A stretch of DNA of 64,000 nt from Synaphobranchus kaupii (GCA_029718625.1 CM056376.1:117735406-117799405); one strand, 5' to 3'; shown: positions 22,201 through 30,269, numbered from the stretch's first letter. Made by a program: numbers and translations. Notes: generated by a model not told the origin, from the letters alone.

Positions 22201-25200
22201 TAAACTATGAATCATTATCAACAGCAGGGAGTAAACTGAATCATTATCAACAGCAGGGAGTAAACTATGAATCATTATCAACAGCAGGGAGTAAACTGAA
22301 TCATTATCAACAGCAGGGAGTAAACTATGAATCATTATCAACAGCAGGGAGTAAACTATGAATCATTATCAGCAGCAGGGAGTAAACTATGAATCATTAT
22401 CAACAGCAGGGAGTAAACTATGAATCATTATCAACAGCAGGGAGTAAACTGAATCATTATCAACAGCAGGGACTAAACTGAATCATTATCAACAGCAGGG
22501 AGTAAACTGAATCATTATCAACAGCAGGGACTAAACTGAATCATTATCAACAGCAGGGAGTGCAGCAAGAAACATTTGTAAAAGGGGAGAAAGGGCTAAG
22601 GTTTAGGGGTGAGTTATTGGGGATAAGGTTCAGGGATTCGTTATAGAGGTTAGGTGTTGGGGTTAGGTTTAGGGCTTAGGGGATAGTTATGGGGGTTAGG
22701 GGTTATTAATAGGTGTTAGGGGTTAGTTATAGGTGTTGGGATTCGTTTCAGATGTTAGTTCCAGGGGTTAGTTATAATAATAATAATAAATATAGCTGCA
22801 AACAATAATTGCAGGGTCCAAGCAGACTGATGAACATGATCAGCCCCATGTGCCCTCCAACTTGGTAAAGGTTTCAAGCCAATGAAGCAAATCTGTAGTG
22901 AATTACAGTCATTTGCATAATTTATATATAAATAGCAGATTTCAGTTTAAAACTGCAGTAATTTGTCACATAGACACTATCTTTATATAACGTTTAAAGA
23001 TAAGAGTCCACTGACCATATCAATTTCATGCAATTCAGTCAATCGCTCTAGGAAAATAAGTGTTTTTCATTAAATTCAAAATTGTGAGAATTCACTAAAG
23101 TGCACTGTAAAGCTGCAAAAGACAAGAAGAGGTGAGAAGAGGAATCTCTGCATGACAATGTGGTCAAGAGTTCTGGCTGTTTAAATATTCAGTTCATTGC
23201 TATAGCGCCACCAAGTGGCCAATCAGTGCCAAAATAGCTCAGTGGCCATTTGGAGCTCCTCTCTACTAATCTGCCAAATTTCAGGGGTCTCGTCTATGTG
23301 ATTAGGCCAAAACTGAGGAAAGAGGAAAATGGTGAATACCATTTCCAAAATGGCGGCTAATTCAAGTTAGCGATGACCCATGAGGTACACACATACTACA
23401 GCCAAGGTTTTTGTAGTATCAGCTGTCTATTTATTAACATTTTAGATTACCTTGTCATGAACAAAGTAACAAATAATTGAAAGTTCCATGTGGATATGTC
23501 AAACGGTCTATGAGGAAATGTCTTCGGAAGGTTTTCAAAAAATTTTATTGGCTTACTGTGGCTATTCTTTTTTTGAATTATCAACTTTTTACAGTAATTT
23601 TTTAGAGGGCATTCCAAGGAACAAATTGGTGTAAATTCCATGTTGTCTTTTAAAGGTTTTTCAAAAAATTCTTAATGGTAGAAAATCCAATATGGCGGAC
23701 ATTATGGGCTCTATTTTCCGGCTGGTGAATGGCGGGTGGCGAGCCAGCGCATTGGCAAAGTGACATTTTCGACATGTATTTTCACGCTCCTGAGCCCATT
23801 TGACTTGCCATGCGCCGGAAGTGGGAGGAGAGTCGCTGGTGGAGGTGTGTCAGCGAAACTTTGAGAAATTTGAGGCTCTATTTTCCAGCCGGTGGCGAGC
23901 CATCACTGGTGAGGTTGCAATTTTGTCACGGATTTGCACGTGTCTGAGTCCGTTTGGTAATTTAGTGACTCGCCATGTGCTGAAGTGGGAGGGAATCCGC
24001 TGTTGGGGGGTGTGTCCGTCAAGAGGGAGCAGCCCAGTTAAATTTTACTGGAGCGGAATGCAATTTTGGGAAAAGAGTTTTGCGCTTGCACTGCCCACCA
24101 GGTGAGACCACGTTTACAGGGCAAATCGCACCACAGCGTATGTCGAGTTGCTAATTTCAGGGCTTTCCCCAATGCGTGCACGATCATAACCTATTCAAAA
24201 GCCAATCAACCGTTTTTGTGGATCATATGCGGTCCAATCCCCCAAGCAGGAAAAAATTATACTTTGCATTTATTACTCATTGTCTTTTTGAGAATGTAAA
24301 TTCTTGTATTTCTTTCTGTTTTTAATTGTTTATGGCTGTTATTATACTGCACAGTTATCCCACGGGTACTGTATTATTTCTTACACCATCTGTAATGAGA
24401 ATAATGACATACTTGGTGCATACATTCACTCTTATTGCACGTATAGCGATTAAAACGTACGTCTTAACTCAATTACATTCAATTAAATCAATGCAAAATA
24501 GATTGTCTTAGCCTATTGTCTTCCAATGCAGAATCCTAAAGGTGACAAAAGTCGCAAATAAACGTGGCAAGGAAAATGGGATATGTTGGGAAAATTAGAA
24601 ATAATCGCATTAAGTGATTAATCACATGCCAGGACCAAGAAAATAGAAAACGAGAGGAGTTGAAAAATAAAGAGCCAGTAAATGATAAATGGGAGATAAA
24701 TTTATTTTATCCACTGATTGGAGGCTAGGAAATGATTAAAAGCTTTTTATTTTTCACAGTCCAGATAACCTATTAGTGACTTTTGTTGCCTTTAGGATTA
24801 TATAGTAGTCGGAAATTGACAGTGGGTGGACTCGTTCTGCAAACGGGAGGCCTCCCGACCACTACCGAATGGGCATGTTTTGCTATCATTTTTCACTAAA
24901 CCACGTGATGCGGGATAGCCCGACATGGTCAACACGAGTCCAATGCACACGGCTCTTAAAAGGACTGAAAAGAGGTCATTTGATTAGCTATGGTGCAGTG
25001 GAAGCACACCCACTGATAAATATTCAGCATAACCCAGCCCATTTTTAACCTGCTCAGCGCGCTGTGAGCTGTGCGCTCCTCGCCTCTGGTCCGAAAATAG
25101 CGAAATTCAGTAGCCACACCCAGTGCGCCGTTGGGTAGGGCCACCATTTGGCCAATTATTATTATAAAGCCAGAAAATACAACAGGGTTCCAGCAGTTTC

Positions 25201-25755
25201 GCGTATTGTAATAATAATCATAATAATAATCAATAATGAATTCCATTTATATAGAGCTTCTCATTTGCGTGGGCAAATCTCAAAGTGCTTTACAGCTAAA
25301 ACAAGAGGAAAAAGGAAAAAGAAAAAGTGTGGTAAGGACAGGGAGGGAGTTCCAGAGGCAAGGGGCAAATCTCCCGTTGTCCGGAGGGGTGTGGGGGCGA
25401 ATAGCGTGTGAGGGTTCGTGGATGGTGATGAGGTCACTGAGCTAGGTGGGGCCACGGCTTTATGAGTCAGGAGGAGAACTTTGAAATTGATACTATAGTG
25501 GACTGGGGTTAGGGGTTAGGGGTTAGGGGTTAGTTATAGGGGTTCGTTATAGGGGCTAGAGTTGGGAACAGGTACTCACGGTCCAGGCCCACATCATGGA
25601 AGGTGAGAATGGCAGGGCGTCGTGTGTTTCCAGTTCCATGGACAGTGACATGGAGCAAGCCGTGGGGGGTTTCAATACTGTGCTCCTGGGAACACACAAA
25701 CATACACATGCGCACACACACGTATGCAGATACACACGCACACACGCGCACACAT

Positions 25756-25798
<43 letters not shown>

Positions 25799-25897
25799 TG
25801 TATGCACACACACATGCACAGCCACATACATATACATGCCCAAATGCACGCACACACATGCACATACGCGCACAAAAACACACATGTATGCACATAG

Positions 25898-25930
<33 letters not shown>

Positions 25931-28900
25931 TGTATGCACACACACATGCACAGCCACATACATATACATGCCCAAATGCACACACACACATGCACATACA
26001 CATACGCGCACAAAAACACACATGTATGCACATAGACACACACACACACACACACGCATAGACATACAATGAGCTTTCTGCCTCACAACAAAAAAAAATT
26101 GGACAGAGAGAGAGAGAGAGAGAGAGCACAATTACATTTCCACACAATCTTACCTGGCCTTGGTCTAGCAGGATTCGAGCTGCAAGTTCTGCTTCCTGAA
26201 AAGACACAGATAAACCCAACACTAACATTACTGACACATCCAACACTGACATCACTGACACACCCAACACTACCATTACTGAACAGACTCAACACTAACA
26301 TAACTGACAGAGACATACCCAACACTAACCCTACTGACACACCCAAGACTAACATTACTGACACACCCAACACTGACATTACTGACACACCCAACACTGA
26401 CATTACTGTCACAGAGACACACCCAACACTAACACTACTGAGACACCCAACACTAACATTACCGACACATCCAACACTAATATTACTGACACACTCAACA
26501 CTAACATTACTGACACACCCAAGACTAAATTTACTGAATGCACTCAACACTAATATTACTGACACACCCAACACTGACATTACTGACACACCCAACACTA
26601 ACATTACAGGTGATGACACTCTGCACACCTCTCCCACTGTGATAAATCTAGGTGTCAACCTTGACCCATCTGTCACTTACCAGGCCCATATTAATTCATA
26701 TAAAAAAGGTGTAATTTTTCCATCTTTGTAATATCTCCCTTATTTGCTAGTTTCTGTCCCTCTCTGATGCTGAAAAATGAGTTCATGCCTTCATCACGTC
26801 TCGCCTTGACTACTGCAACACTCTGGTGTTCCTTCCAATCTCCTCTCACAATTACAACTGAACTGATACAAAATGCTGCTGCCAGAGTCCTCACCCGCAC
26901 ATCCAGCAAAGCACACATAACCCCAGTTCTGTACAACCTCCACTGGCTCCCCATTAAAGCCAGGGTTGATTTTAAGGTCCTCTCTTGACCTTTAAAGCCC
27001 TGCATCATCTTGCCCCAAACTACATCTGCCAACTGCTCCATAAATATACTCCTGCCGTCCCTTATGCTCTTCTGATCCCCCAGGGTCTGGAATGCCCTTC
27101 CTGCTGAGATTAAGTCTGCTGATTCCATTCATACCTTTAAGGTGAAATTAAAAACACATCTGTTTAAACGGGCCTATAATGCAGACTAAAATTCTCTGAC
27201 CTGTTCTACCTAGTTTTTCTGTGTACTCCCTTTCTCTGCCACTGAAGTAATGTGTTACACTTCTGTATATTTGTTCTTGTCCCATGTATATGTGGTTTTC
27301 TGATGTTTATTTATTCATGGTTTTATTTTTATTTTTAGTGTACTCGTAGTGTTGTACAGCGCACTGAGAGTGGGAAACGCACTCTATAAATAAAATATAT
27401 TGTTATTATTATTATTATTATTGACACACCCCACACTAACATTACTGAACAGACTCAACACTAACATTACTGACACAGACACACTCAACACTAACACTAC
27501 TGACACACCCAACACTAACATTACTGAACAGACTCAAAACTAACATTACTGACACAGACACACCCAACACTAACACTACTGACACACCAAACACTAACAT
27601 TACTGACACACCCAACACTAACATTACTGACACACCCAACACAAACATTACTGACACACCCAACACTGACATTACTGACACAACCAACACTAACATTACT
27701 GACACATCCAACACTGACATTACTGACACACCCAACACTAACATTACTGACACATCCCACACTAATATTACTGACACATTCAACACTAATATTATTTAAC
27801 ACACTCAACACTAACATCATTACTGACACACCCAAGACTAAATTTACTGAATGCACTCAACACTAATATTACTGACACACCCAACACTACCATTACTGAC
27901 ACACCCAACAAAATACAAATGAGTATTCGCCGTTTTCCCTTGCTTAGTGTACTATATACAGTACCTGATGCACTTTCGGTTTAGAAGACACCTCATTTTT
28001 TTCTCCAAAATCTCTCGTATAAATATGTTTAAGAAACCAAGTACTTACCAGTATATTCAGCTACAGCTGTTTTCTGATGAACCCTGAAGAGTTTATCTTG
28101 TTATATTTCGCCAAAGTCCCGTACAGTCGACATTTCCGCAGTGACCACCCCTCTCACTTAGGGCTGAAATACGTTGCTGTACTTGTGTGAATACACACGC
28201 GCTTTCGTACGTTCTTTTTTAAACGTATTTAAATACATTAGGCAACGTATGTTGTGGTTATTATATATATACTGTATGTGACTATTCTGAAATAAATGTA
28301 TTCTGTAGCAAATTTCTGAATGATACAGCTTCTTCTTCAGTTCGAACTTAAAACCATGGATGTGCAGGGAATATTTTTTTAGATATTGACATTTAAATAA
28401 AACTAGTAGAAACCAGGAGGAAATTGCCTCTGAAGGGCCAAAGTAAATAGGGTTAAGGTCATTTCAGTAGAGGTACCGAGTATCGAATCAGTATCGTTTC
28501 AGTTTCAAGTACCGTTTCAGTATCGAGTATCATGATACTAAACCTGGTATCGGTATCGAAGTCAAAATTTTGGTATCGTGACAACACTATGACACACCCA
28601 ACACTGACATTACTGACACACCCAACACTACCATTACTGACACACCCAACACTGACATTAGTGACACACCCAGCACTAATATTACTGACACACCCAACAC
28701 TACCATTACTGACACACCCAACACTGACAGTACTGACACTCCCAACACTACCATTACTGACACACCCAACACTGACATTAGTGACACACCCAGCACTAAC
28801 ATTACTGAACAGCCCCACACTAACATTACTAACACACTCAACACTTATATTATTTAACACACTCAACACTAAAATTACTGACACACCCAACACTAACATT

Positions 28901-29857
28901 ACTGACACATCCAACACTAATAATACTGAACAGCCCCACACTAACATTAGTAACACATTCAACGCTTATATTATTTAACACACTCAACACTACAATTACT
29001 GACACAGCCAACAGTAAATTTACTGAATGCACTGAACACTAATATTACTGACACACCCAACACTAAGATTACTGACACACTCAACACAAATGTTACTGAC
29101 ACACCCAACACTAACATTACTGACACACACAACACAAATGTTACTGAACACACTCAACATGAATGTTACACTTGGCATTCAAAAACTTTCATTAAGAAAT
29201 AATCCAAGTATTATAGTATTCTTTAATGGAGCCATTCTGGGGAAGTGACCTCAGTCAGTGTGGCCTTCATACAAGGGGAAATCACACACAAGCTGTTCAT
29301 GTAATATATAAATTAAAAAGGAGTCTTAAAAGGTCTGGTTTAATTAAGAATTATAATTCAAATTCAGATAGACAGGTTTTTGCCTTACTATGGTACAATA
29401 AACACTAAGAAAAATTAGCTACAGCTATCTATTTTGCTACGAAAGCAAAGAGAAATGATTGGTTGAAAGGAGTGATTTACAGCTGATTTTAGTTGATGAA
29501 GGCTCAATTTCACAGGGCCCCTTATGAAGGCTCAATCTCACAGGGCCCCTTATGAAGGCTCAATCTCACAGGGCCCCTTATGAAGGCTCAATCTCACAGG
29601 GCCCCTTATGAAGGCTCAATCTCACAGGGCCCCTTATGAAGGCTCAGTCACAGGGCCCCTTCTCTTTGAAGCTGCTTTCTAATGTTGGGCCACCAGGGTG
29701 CAGCAAAGCATGATGACTCATGCTGCCATTATGCCTCTTACACAATAATCATCTACACACATCTGCTTATTAATTTACAAAACATATGCATTTACATTAA
29801 CAAAATGGTAAATGTGTTTCTGTATGTGCATATGTCAGTGTGTGTTTGTGTCAGAGT

Positions 29858-29905
<48 letters not shown>

Positions 29906-30264
29906 TGTGTATTATGTGCAGGGGTGGAATGTCCAGGGGTCAGAAAGTAAAAGTCATACCATGTTTTTCTTCCACCCATGAACTGAGCCAGCTGATTTCA
30001 CTAATTAATTCTACCTCCTGGCTTTAGAATTGTGCTAATTAGCTAATCCAGGTGGTTGGAACAAAATACTGGGGAGGACTTTTACTTTCTGAACCTGGAC
30101 CTTCCACCTCTGATTATGTGTGTATGTGTGTGTGTTTGTGAGAGAGCATTATGCGTGTGTGTGCTTTTTATGTGTGTATGTTCACTCACCTTGATAGGAT
30201 CAGGCCGACTCGGAAGTAGAGGCTTCTCCTCAGTGATAGCAATTTCCTGTAATTCGGTCGTCAT
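8453..30264 (-). CDS. ndrg2: NDRG2, Ndr-family alpha/beta-hydrolase-fold protein (15 coding exons, complete)
   Basis: Spliced on the minus strand from 15 exons (30190-30264, 26154-26195, 25580-25685, 20783-20903, 19586-19648, 18132-18192, 16527-16613, 16365-16421, 16166-16269, 16002-16040, 15096-15147, 14067-14114, 9330-9365, 8832-8883, 8453-8610). Together they make 1101 nt, 366 residues plus TAA, close to human NDRG2 (371). Every junction keeps phase and uses GT-AG. Seen: N-terminal [33 protein letters not shown] (about 64-74), [27 protein letters not shown] (141-155), [67 protein letters not shown] and the C-terminal MEVSC. The hydrolase nucleophile elbow G-x-S-x-G reads G144-V-G146-A-G148, so the serine is missing, as known for this non-enzymatic family. 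RSRTAS (325-330) fits the family's AKT/SGK phosphosite. Known role: cytoplasmic stress and differentiation factor, strong in glia and muscle. NDRG4 lacks this SRTLSQ tail, so NDRG2 fits best. Confidence 0.96.
8832..8883 (-). CDS. ndrg2: ndrg2 exon 14
   Basis: 52 nt; acceptor TCTCTGCAG|CCCAGT, donor GGTTACA|GTAAGT. Encodes [17 protein letters not shown] and the first base of Met315. Confidence 0.95.
8985..9275. repeat. About 50-bp degenerate tandem repeat in ndrg2 intron 13 (about 6 copies)
   Basis: Repeats of TGTGCTACAATGCTATGCTA followed by ATATACCAGCTACTGGCTGT and GTTTAGCAC; copies differ by 10-25 percent. Confidence 0.8.
9330..9365 (-). CDS. ndrg2: ndrg2 exon 13
   Basis: 36 nt; acceptor CTTCATTAG|ATGGCT, donor ACCCAG|GTAACT. 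Encodes [12 protein letters not shown], matching MADSGG-PQLTQ of vertebrate NDRG2. Separated from exon 12 by a 4.7-kb intron. Confidence 0.95.
10050..11345. other. Pyrimidine-rich block, probable nested retroelement
   Basis: Interrupts the Harbinger interior. C/T-rich with the Cys/Leu-rich frames typical of GC-rich noncoding DNA. Near its end a ~40-bp unit carrying AGTCCAGTTCCGGCTTGGA is repeated three times (11113-11215), and it ends CCTCTTCCGGGGTCGTAACA. No reverse transcriptase is visible, so the class is unknown. Confidence 0.35.
11929..12312 (-). pseudogene. Harbinger (HARBI1-like) transposase fragment
   Basis: About 127 codons with [20 protein letters not shown], then [18 protein letters not shown] and LLLGDN. 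This follows the order GFPxVLG - RKGxHSINxQxxxDA - GD of the Harbinger DDE nuclease. The segment before GD is scrambled and the C-terminal part is missing, so it is dead. It fits the 3-bp duplication of the enclosing element. Confidence 0.6.
12658..12738. repeat. 20-bp tandem repeat (4 copies)
   Basis: Unit CTTAAGACCAACCCACCCAC, nearly perfect, inside the Harbinger right arm. Confidence 0.9.
12820..14000. repeat. 51-bp satellite made from the Harbinger terminal sequence (about 23 copies)
   Basis: Unit TAGCAAAGACACTTGCGTTT, then GGGTTAGCGCTGCTTAGTGC, then CGGGTGTAAGA. Copies are 96-100 percent alike with a few C/T positions. 51 is divisible by 3, so long frames are open on both strands (17-residue repeats such as [17 protein letters not shown]). 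The unit matches the usual right end of this transposon family, ending GGGTGTAAGATAGG. Confidence 0.95.
14009..14028. repeat. (GT)n microsatellite
   Basis: Ten GT units directly outside the Harbinger right end, between it and exon 12. Confidence 0.9.
14067..14114 (-). CDS. ndrg2: ndrg2 exon 12
   Basis: 48 nt, phase 0; acceptor GTCCACCAG|GTGGAG, donor CTCAAG|GTACTG. Encodes [16 protein letters not shown], a family signature. The Harbinger element begins 61 bp downstream in intron 12. Confidence 0.96.
14211..14888. repeat. 42-bp minisatellite in ndrg2 intron 11 (about 16 copies)
   Basis: Unit CTGATCCAAACCCTGCTGCT, then GTTCCCCCTGCTCTCACTGC, then CA. C/T and A/C variants define sub-types (CCTGCTG versus CCCGCTG, GCCACTG versus GACACTG). 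Open on both strands because 42 is divisible by 3. Confidence 0.95.
15096..15147 (-). CDS. ndrg2: ndrg2 exon 11
   Basis: 52 nt; acceptor CTCCCAG|GTGCCC, donor GCAGCG|GTGAGG. Encodes [17 protein letters not shown], a very conserved strand-turn of the Ndr domain. Confidence 0.95.
15290..15515. repeat. 24-bp degenerate repeat in ndrg2 intron 10
   Basis: Unit CTGACACACAGGACACATGT ATTA; a Tc1 deletion derivative is inserted in it and the array resumes at 15960-16000. Confidence 0.8.
15520..15959 (-). mobile_element. Tc1-like deletion derivative in ndrg2 intron 10
   Basis: Inverted ends CAGACGGGTGACAAAT / ATTTTTCACCCGTCTG with TA on both sides. It holds the middle of a Tc1 transposase on the minus strand. 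The 3' end of the same family recurs at 31930-32112. Confidence 0.85.
15660..15955 (-). pseudogene. Tc1 transposase catalytic-domain fragment
   Basis: Reads [20 protein letters not shown], then [20 protein letters not shown] and [20 protein letters not shown]. In the family the last motif is FQDDNAPIHRA; here the bases for the catalytic D-N pair are gone. The N-terminal DNA-binding half is missing as well. Confidence 0.75.
16002..16040 (-). CDS. ndrg2: ndrg2 exon 10
   Basis: 39 nt; acceptor TCCTGTAG|TCGCAG, donor CTGAA|GTGAGT. Encodes [12 protein letters not shown] between split Ser239 and Lys252. Short form of the family's NRRDL segment. Confidence 0.93.
16074..16104. repeat. (TG)n microsatellite in ndrg2 intron 9
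   Basis: About 14 TG units in a 125-bp intron, so it makes up a quarter of the intron. Confidence 0.9.
16166..16269 (-). CDS. ndrg2: ndrg2 exon 9
   Basis: 104 nt; acceptor TGTGTAG|GAGGAG, donor AACAG|GTACAC. Encodes [18 protein letters not shown], then [16 protein letters not shown], and the first two bases of Ser239. The flanking introns are only about 95 and 125 bp. Confidence 0.95.
16331..16353. repeat. (CA)n in ndrg2 intron 8
   Basis: Eleven CA units 12 bp past the donor of exon 8. Confidence 0.9.
16365..16421 (-). CDS. ndrg2: ndrg2 exon 8
   Basis: 57 nt; acceptor TCTCCAG|CTGACC, donor AGTCAG|GTATGT. Encodes [19 protein letters not shown], matching the LTGLTSSIPE-HLFSQ stretch of the family. 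(CA)n follows the donor directly. Confidence 0.95.
16527..16613 (-). CDS. ndrg2: ndrg2 exon 7
   Basis: 87 nt, phase 0 on both sides; encodes [20 protein letters not shown] and then GWMDWAAQK. The acceptor is GGTTCTAG|CTCAGC; the next AG 5 nt downstream would break the frame. The donor CAGAAG|GTTCAC is unusually poor after the GT, unlike the strong donors of the other exons. Confidence 0.93.
16614..17736. other. ndrg2 intron 6, repeat-derived sequence
   Basis: No exon seen. TAGGGTTGCCACC at 16739 resembles the end of the hAT at 2997. A small tandem run of CACACCATACGATTGCAT lies at 16996-17062. Confidence 0.35.
17737..17997. mobile_element. Short MITE-like element in intron 6
   Basis: Inverted ends CCTTACAAAA / TTTTTGTAAGG about 260 bp apart; the interior is rich in TTTGCCACAAACT-type words. 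No clear target duplication. Confidence 0.4.
18132..18192 (-). CDS. ndrg2: ndrg2 exon 6 (pseudo-nucleophile elbow)
   Basis: 61 nt; acceptor CTCATAG|TTTCC, donor TTTACA|GTGAGT. Encodes [20 protein letters not shown]. Glycine replaces the catalytic serine of alpha/beta hydrolases in GVGAG. Confidence 0.95.
18298..19545. repeat. CA-rich degenerate ~20-bp array with long (CA)n tracts, ndrg2 intron 5
   Basis: Units such as CACACTCACATCCCCAAACA. Pure (CA)n at about 18797-18821, 18967-18995, 19131-19209 (about 39 units) and 19457-19473. The long His/Thr frames across it are only the repeat. Confidence 0.92.
19586..19648 (-). CDS. ndrg2: ndrg2 exon 5
   Basis: 63 nt; acceptor TTGTTAG|GTATC, donor TTTAA|GTGAGT. 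Encodes [20 protein letters not shown] between split Gly115 and Asn136. A transposon-like insertion and a CA-rich array lie on either side in the flanking introns. Confidence 0.94.
   Translation of the reverse strand, partial: VSVCICGAVGGYDPCSSAVF
19768..20635. mobile_element. Inserted element in ndrg2 intron 4, class uncertain
   Basis: An 868-bp insertion interrupts a local ACAACACAACACACAGTTATACACTGATAC repeat, leaving AGTTA on both sides. The left end GGGGTGTTAACGATTAATCG and right end GTAACCCTAA are weakly inverted. Many GATCGATC words; no transposase. Confidence 0.5.
20783..20903 (-). CDS. ndrg2: ndrg2 exon 4
   Basis: 121 nt; acceptor CTCTCAG|ATAAG, donor CTAGG|GTGAGA. Completes His75 and encodes [17 protein letters not shown] and [18 protein letters not shown]. 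Starts in phase 1 and ends in phase 2. Confidence 0.95.
20921..22565. repeat. 31/29-bp minisatellite in ndrg2 intron 3 (about 54 copies, two subfamilies)
   Basis: First part (to about 21660): AGCAGTGAGTGCACTATGAA TCATTATCAAC, 31 bp, with AGGCGTGAG variants. Second part: AGCAGGGAGTAAACTGAATC ATTATCAAC, 29 bp, with interspersed 31-bp units carrying ACTATGAATC. It starts 18 bp upstream of exon 4's acceptor. Confidence 0.95.
22595..22770. repeat. Degenerate GGGGTTAGG-type repeat
   Basis: Words such as GGGGTTAGGTTTAGGG and AGGTGTTAGGGGTTA; telomere-like but irregular. A similar short run lies at 25505-25555. Confidence 0.7.
22797..23704. repeat. Dispersed repeat of uncertain class
   Basis: Begins TATAGCTGCAAACAATAATTG after a (TAA)n run and contains CTATAGCGCCACCAAGTGGC, phrases typical of an abundant fish dispersed repeat. 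No coding capacity. Confidence 0.4.
23705..24020. repeat. Tandem pair of about 160-bp GGGCTCTATTTTCCGGC blocks
   Basis: The block starting at 23708 (CTCTATTTTCCGGCTGGTG) is repeated at 23875 (CTCTATTTTCCAGCCGGTG) with about 75-80 percent identity, down to GAAGTGGGAGGA. The start resembles Harbinger MITE ends. A degenerate inverted partner (GGTCCGAAAATAGCG) lies at about 25090. Confidence 0.5.
24021..25204. other. Interior of an old DNA element (ndrg2 intron 3)
   Basis: No ORF of note. CCTAAAGGTGACAAAAGTCGC at 24535 pairs with GACTTTTGTTGCCTTTAGG at 24778, an internal inverted repeat. Confidence 0.3.
25205..25500. repeat. Retroelement-like 3' fragment
   Basis: A (TAATAA)n run followed by ATTCCATTTATATAGAGCTT CTC and CAAAGTGCTTTACAG, wording common in fish LINE or snRNA-like retroelement tails, in inverse orientation. 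No RT domain here. Confidence 0.35.
25580..25685 (-). CDS. ndrg2: ndrg2 exon 3
   Basis: 106 nt; acceptor TTCCCAG|GAG, donor GACC|GTGAGT, ends in phase 1. Encodes residues 40-74 (begins [17 protein letters not shown]) plus the first base of His75. This is the first beta-strand region of the Ndr domain. Confidence 0.95.
25690..26060. repeat. (CA)n-rich intron 2 with an internal about 130-bp duplication
   Basis: The segment AAACATGTATGCACACACAC... to ...ACATGTATGCACATAGACAC occurs twice (about 25793 and 25927), each ended by a (CA)n run. It starts immediately at exon 3's acceptor. Confidence 0.9.
26103..26127. repeat. (AG)n microsatellite
   Basis: Twelve AG units 27 bp past the donor of exon 2. 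Confidence 0.9.
26154..26195 (-). CDS. ndrg2: ndrg2 exon 2, 42-nt cassette microexon
   Basis: Encodes exactly [14 protein letters not shown] (residues 26-39) between TTTTCAG and CAG|GTAAGA, phase 0 on both sides. In mammals the same 14 residues distinguish the long and short NDRG2 isoforms, so skipping here would give a 352-residue form without a frame change. That both isoforms are made in this species is inferred. Confidence 0.95.
26205..26607. repeat. 24-bp minisatellite, block A (ndrg2 intron 1)
   Basis: Unit ACACTAACATTACTGACACA CCCA with single-base variants. Continues as blocks B and C after two insertions. Confidence 0.93.
26608..27422 (+). mobile_element. 5'-truncated L2-type LINE, 3' end
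   Basis: An 815-bp insertion splitting the 24-bp array. It encodes the end of a reverse transcriptase: [17 protein letters not shown], later [20 protein letters not shown] and [20 protein letters not shown], as in L2/CR1-clade LINEs. Frames are broken between these. It ends with AATAAAATAT and a (TTA)n tail, the usual L2 3' end. Confidence 0.85.
27423..27910. repeat. 24-bp minisatellite, block B
   Basis: Same unit as block A, resumed after the LINE tail, about 20 copies. Confidence 0.93.
27911..28590. mobile_element. Second insertion splitting the 24-bp array (hAT-like?)
   Basis: A 680-bp non-repetitive segment ending GGTATCGTGACAACACT with several TATCG words. Its left part (GCACTTTCGGTTTAGAAGAC) is the reverse complement of a stretch in the hAT at 3.06 kb. 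Terminal repeats are not clear. Confidence 0.45.
28591..29160. repeat. 24-bp minisatellite, block C
   Basis: About 23 copies; a higher-order unit with CAGCACTAA and GAACAGCCCCACACTAACAT variants recurs. Confidence 0.93.
29495..29660. repeat. 28-bp minisatellite (6 copies)
   Basis: Unit GAAGGCTCAATCTCACAGGG CCCCTTAT, almost perfect. Confidence 0.95.
29861..29903. repeat. (GT)n microsatellite
   Basis: About 21 GT units. Confidence 0.95.
29919..30112. mobile_element. 194-bp hAT MITE with a perfect 8-bp target duplication
   Basis: Inverted ends CAGGGGTGGAATGTCCAGG and (reverse complement) CAGAGGTGGAAGGTCCAGG, continuing into GAAAGTAAAAGTC. Flanked by ATTATGTG at 29911-29918 and 30113-30120. 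It sits 72 bp past the donor of ndrg2 coding exon 1. Confidence 0.93.
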
Positions 30265-30269
30265 GGCAA
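30190..30269 (-). CDS. ndrg2: ndrg2 coding exon 1 (start codon exon)
   Basis: The ATG is at 30264-30262 and the exon encodes residues 1-25 (begins [17 protein letters not shown]). The donor is AAG|GTGAGT at 30190/30189. Upstream, CATGATCAG|TTGCC gives a plausible acceptor at 30271-30270, so this exon would carry only 5 nt of 5' UTR and a separate non-coding first exon must lie further right. A Tc1-like element starts only about 48 bp beyond the acceptor. Confidence 0.92.

Noticed and set aside
20921..22565. CRISPR-like array
   Set aside because: Units follow each other without unique spacers, the genome is eukaryotic, and no cas genes exist.
22595..22770. Interstitial telomere
   Set aside because: GGTTAGGG words are irregular and mixed with other G-rich words, so a degenerate simple repeat is more likely.
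25556..26131. Cys/Val-rich ORFs over the CA repeats
   Set aside because: Translation of (TG)n.
25530..26276. 248-codon minus-strand ORF as one protein
   Set aside because: It fuses ndrg2 exons 2 and 3 through the (CA)n intron; the splice sites and family comparison show two exons.
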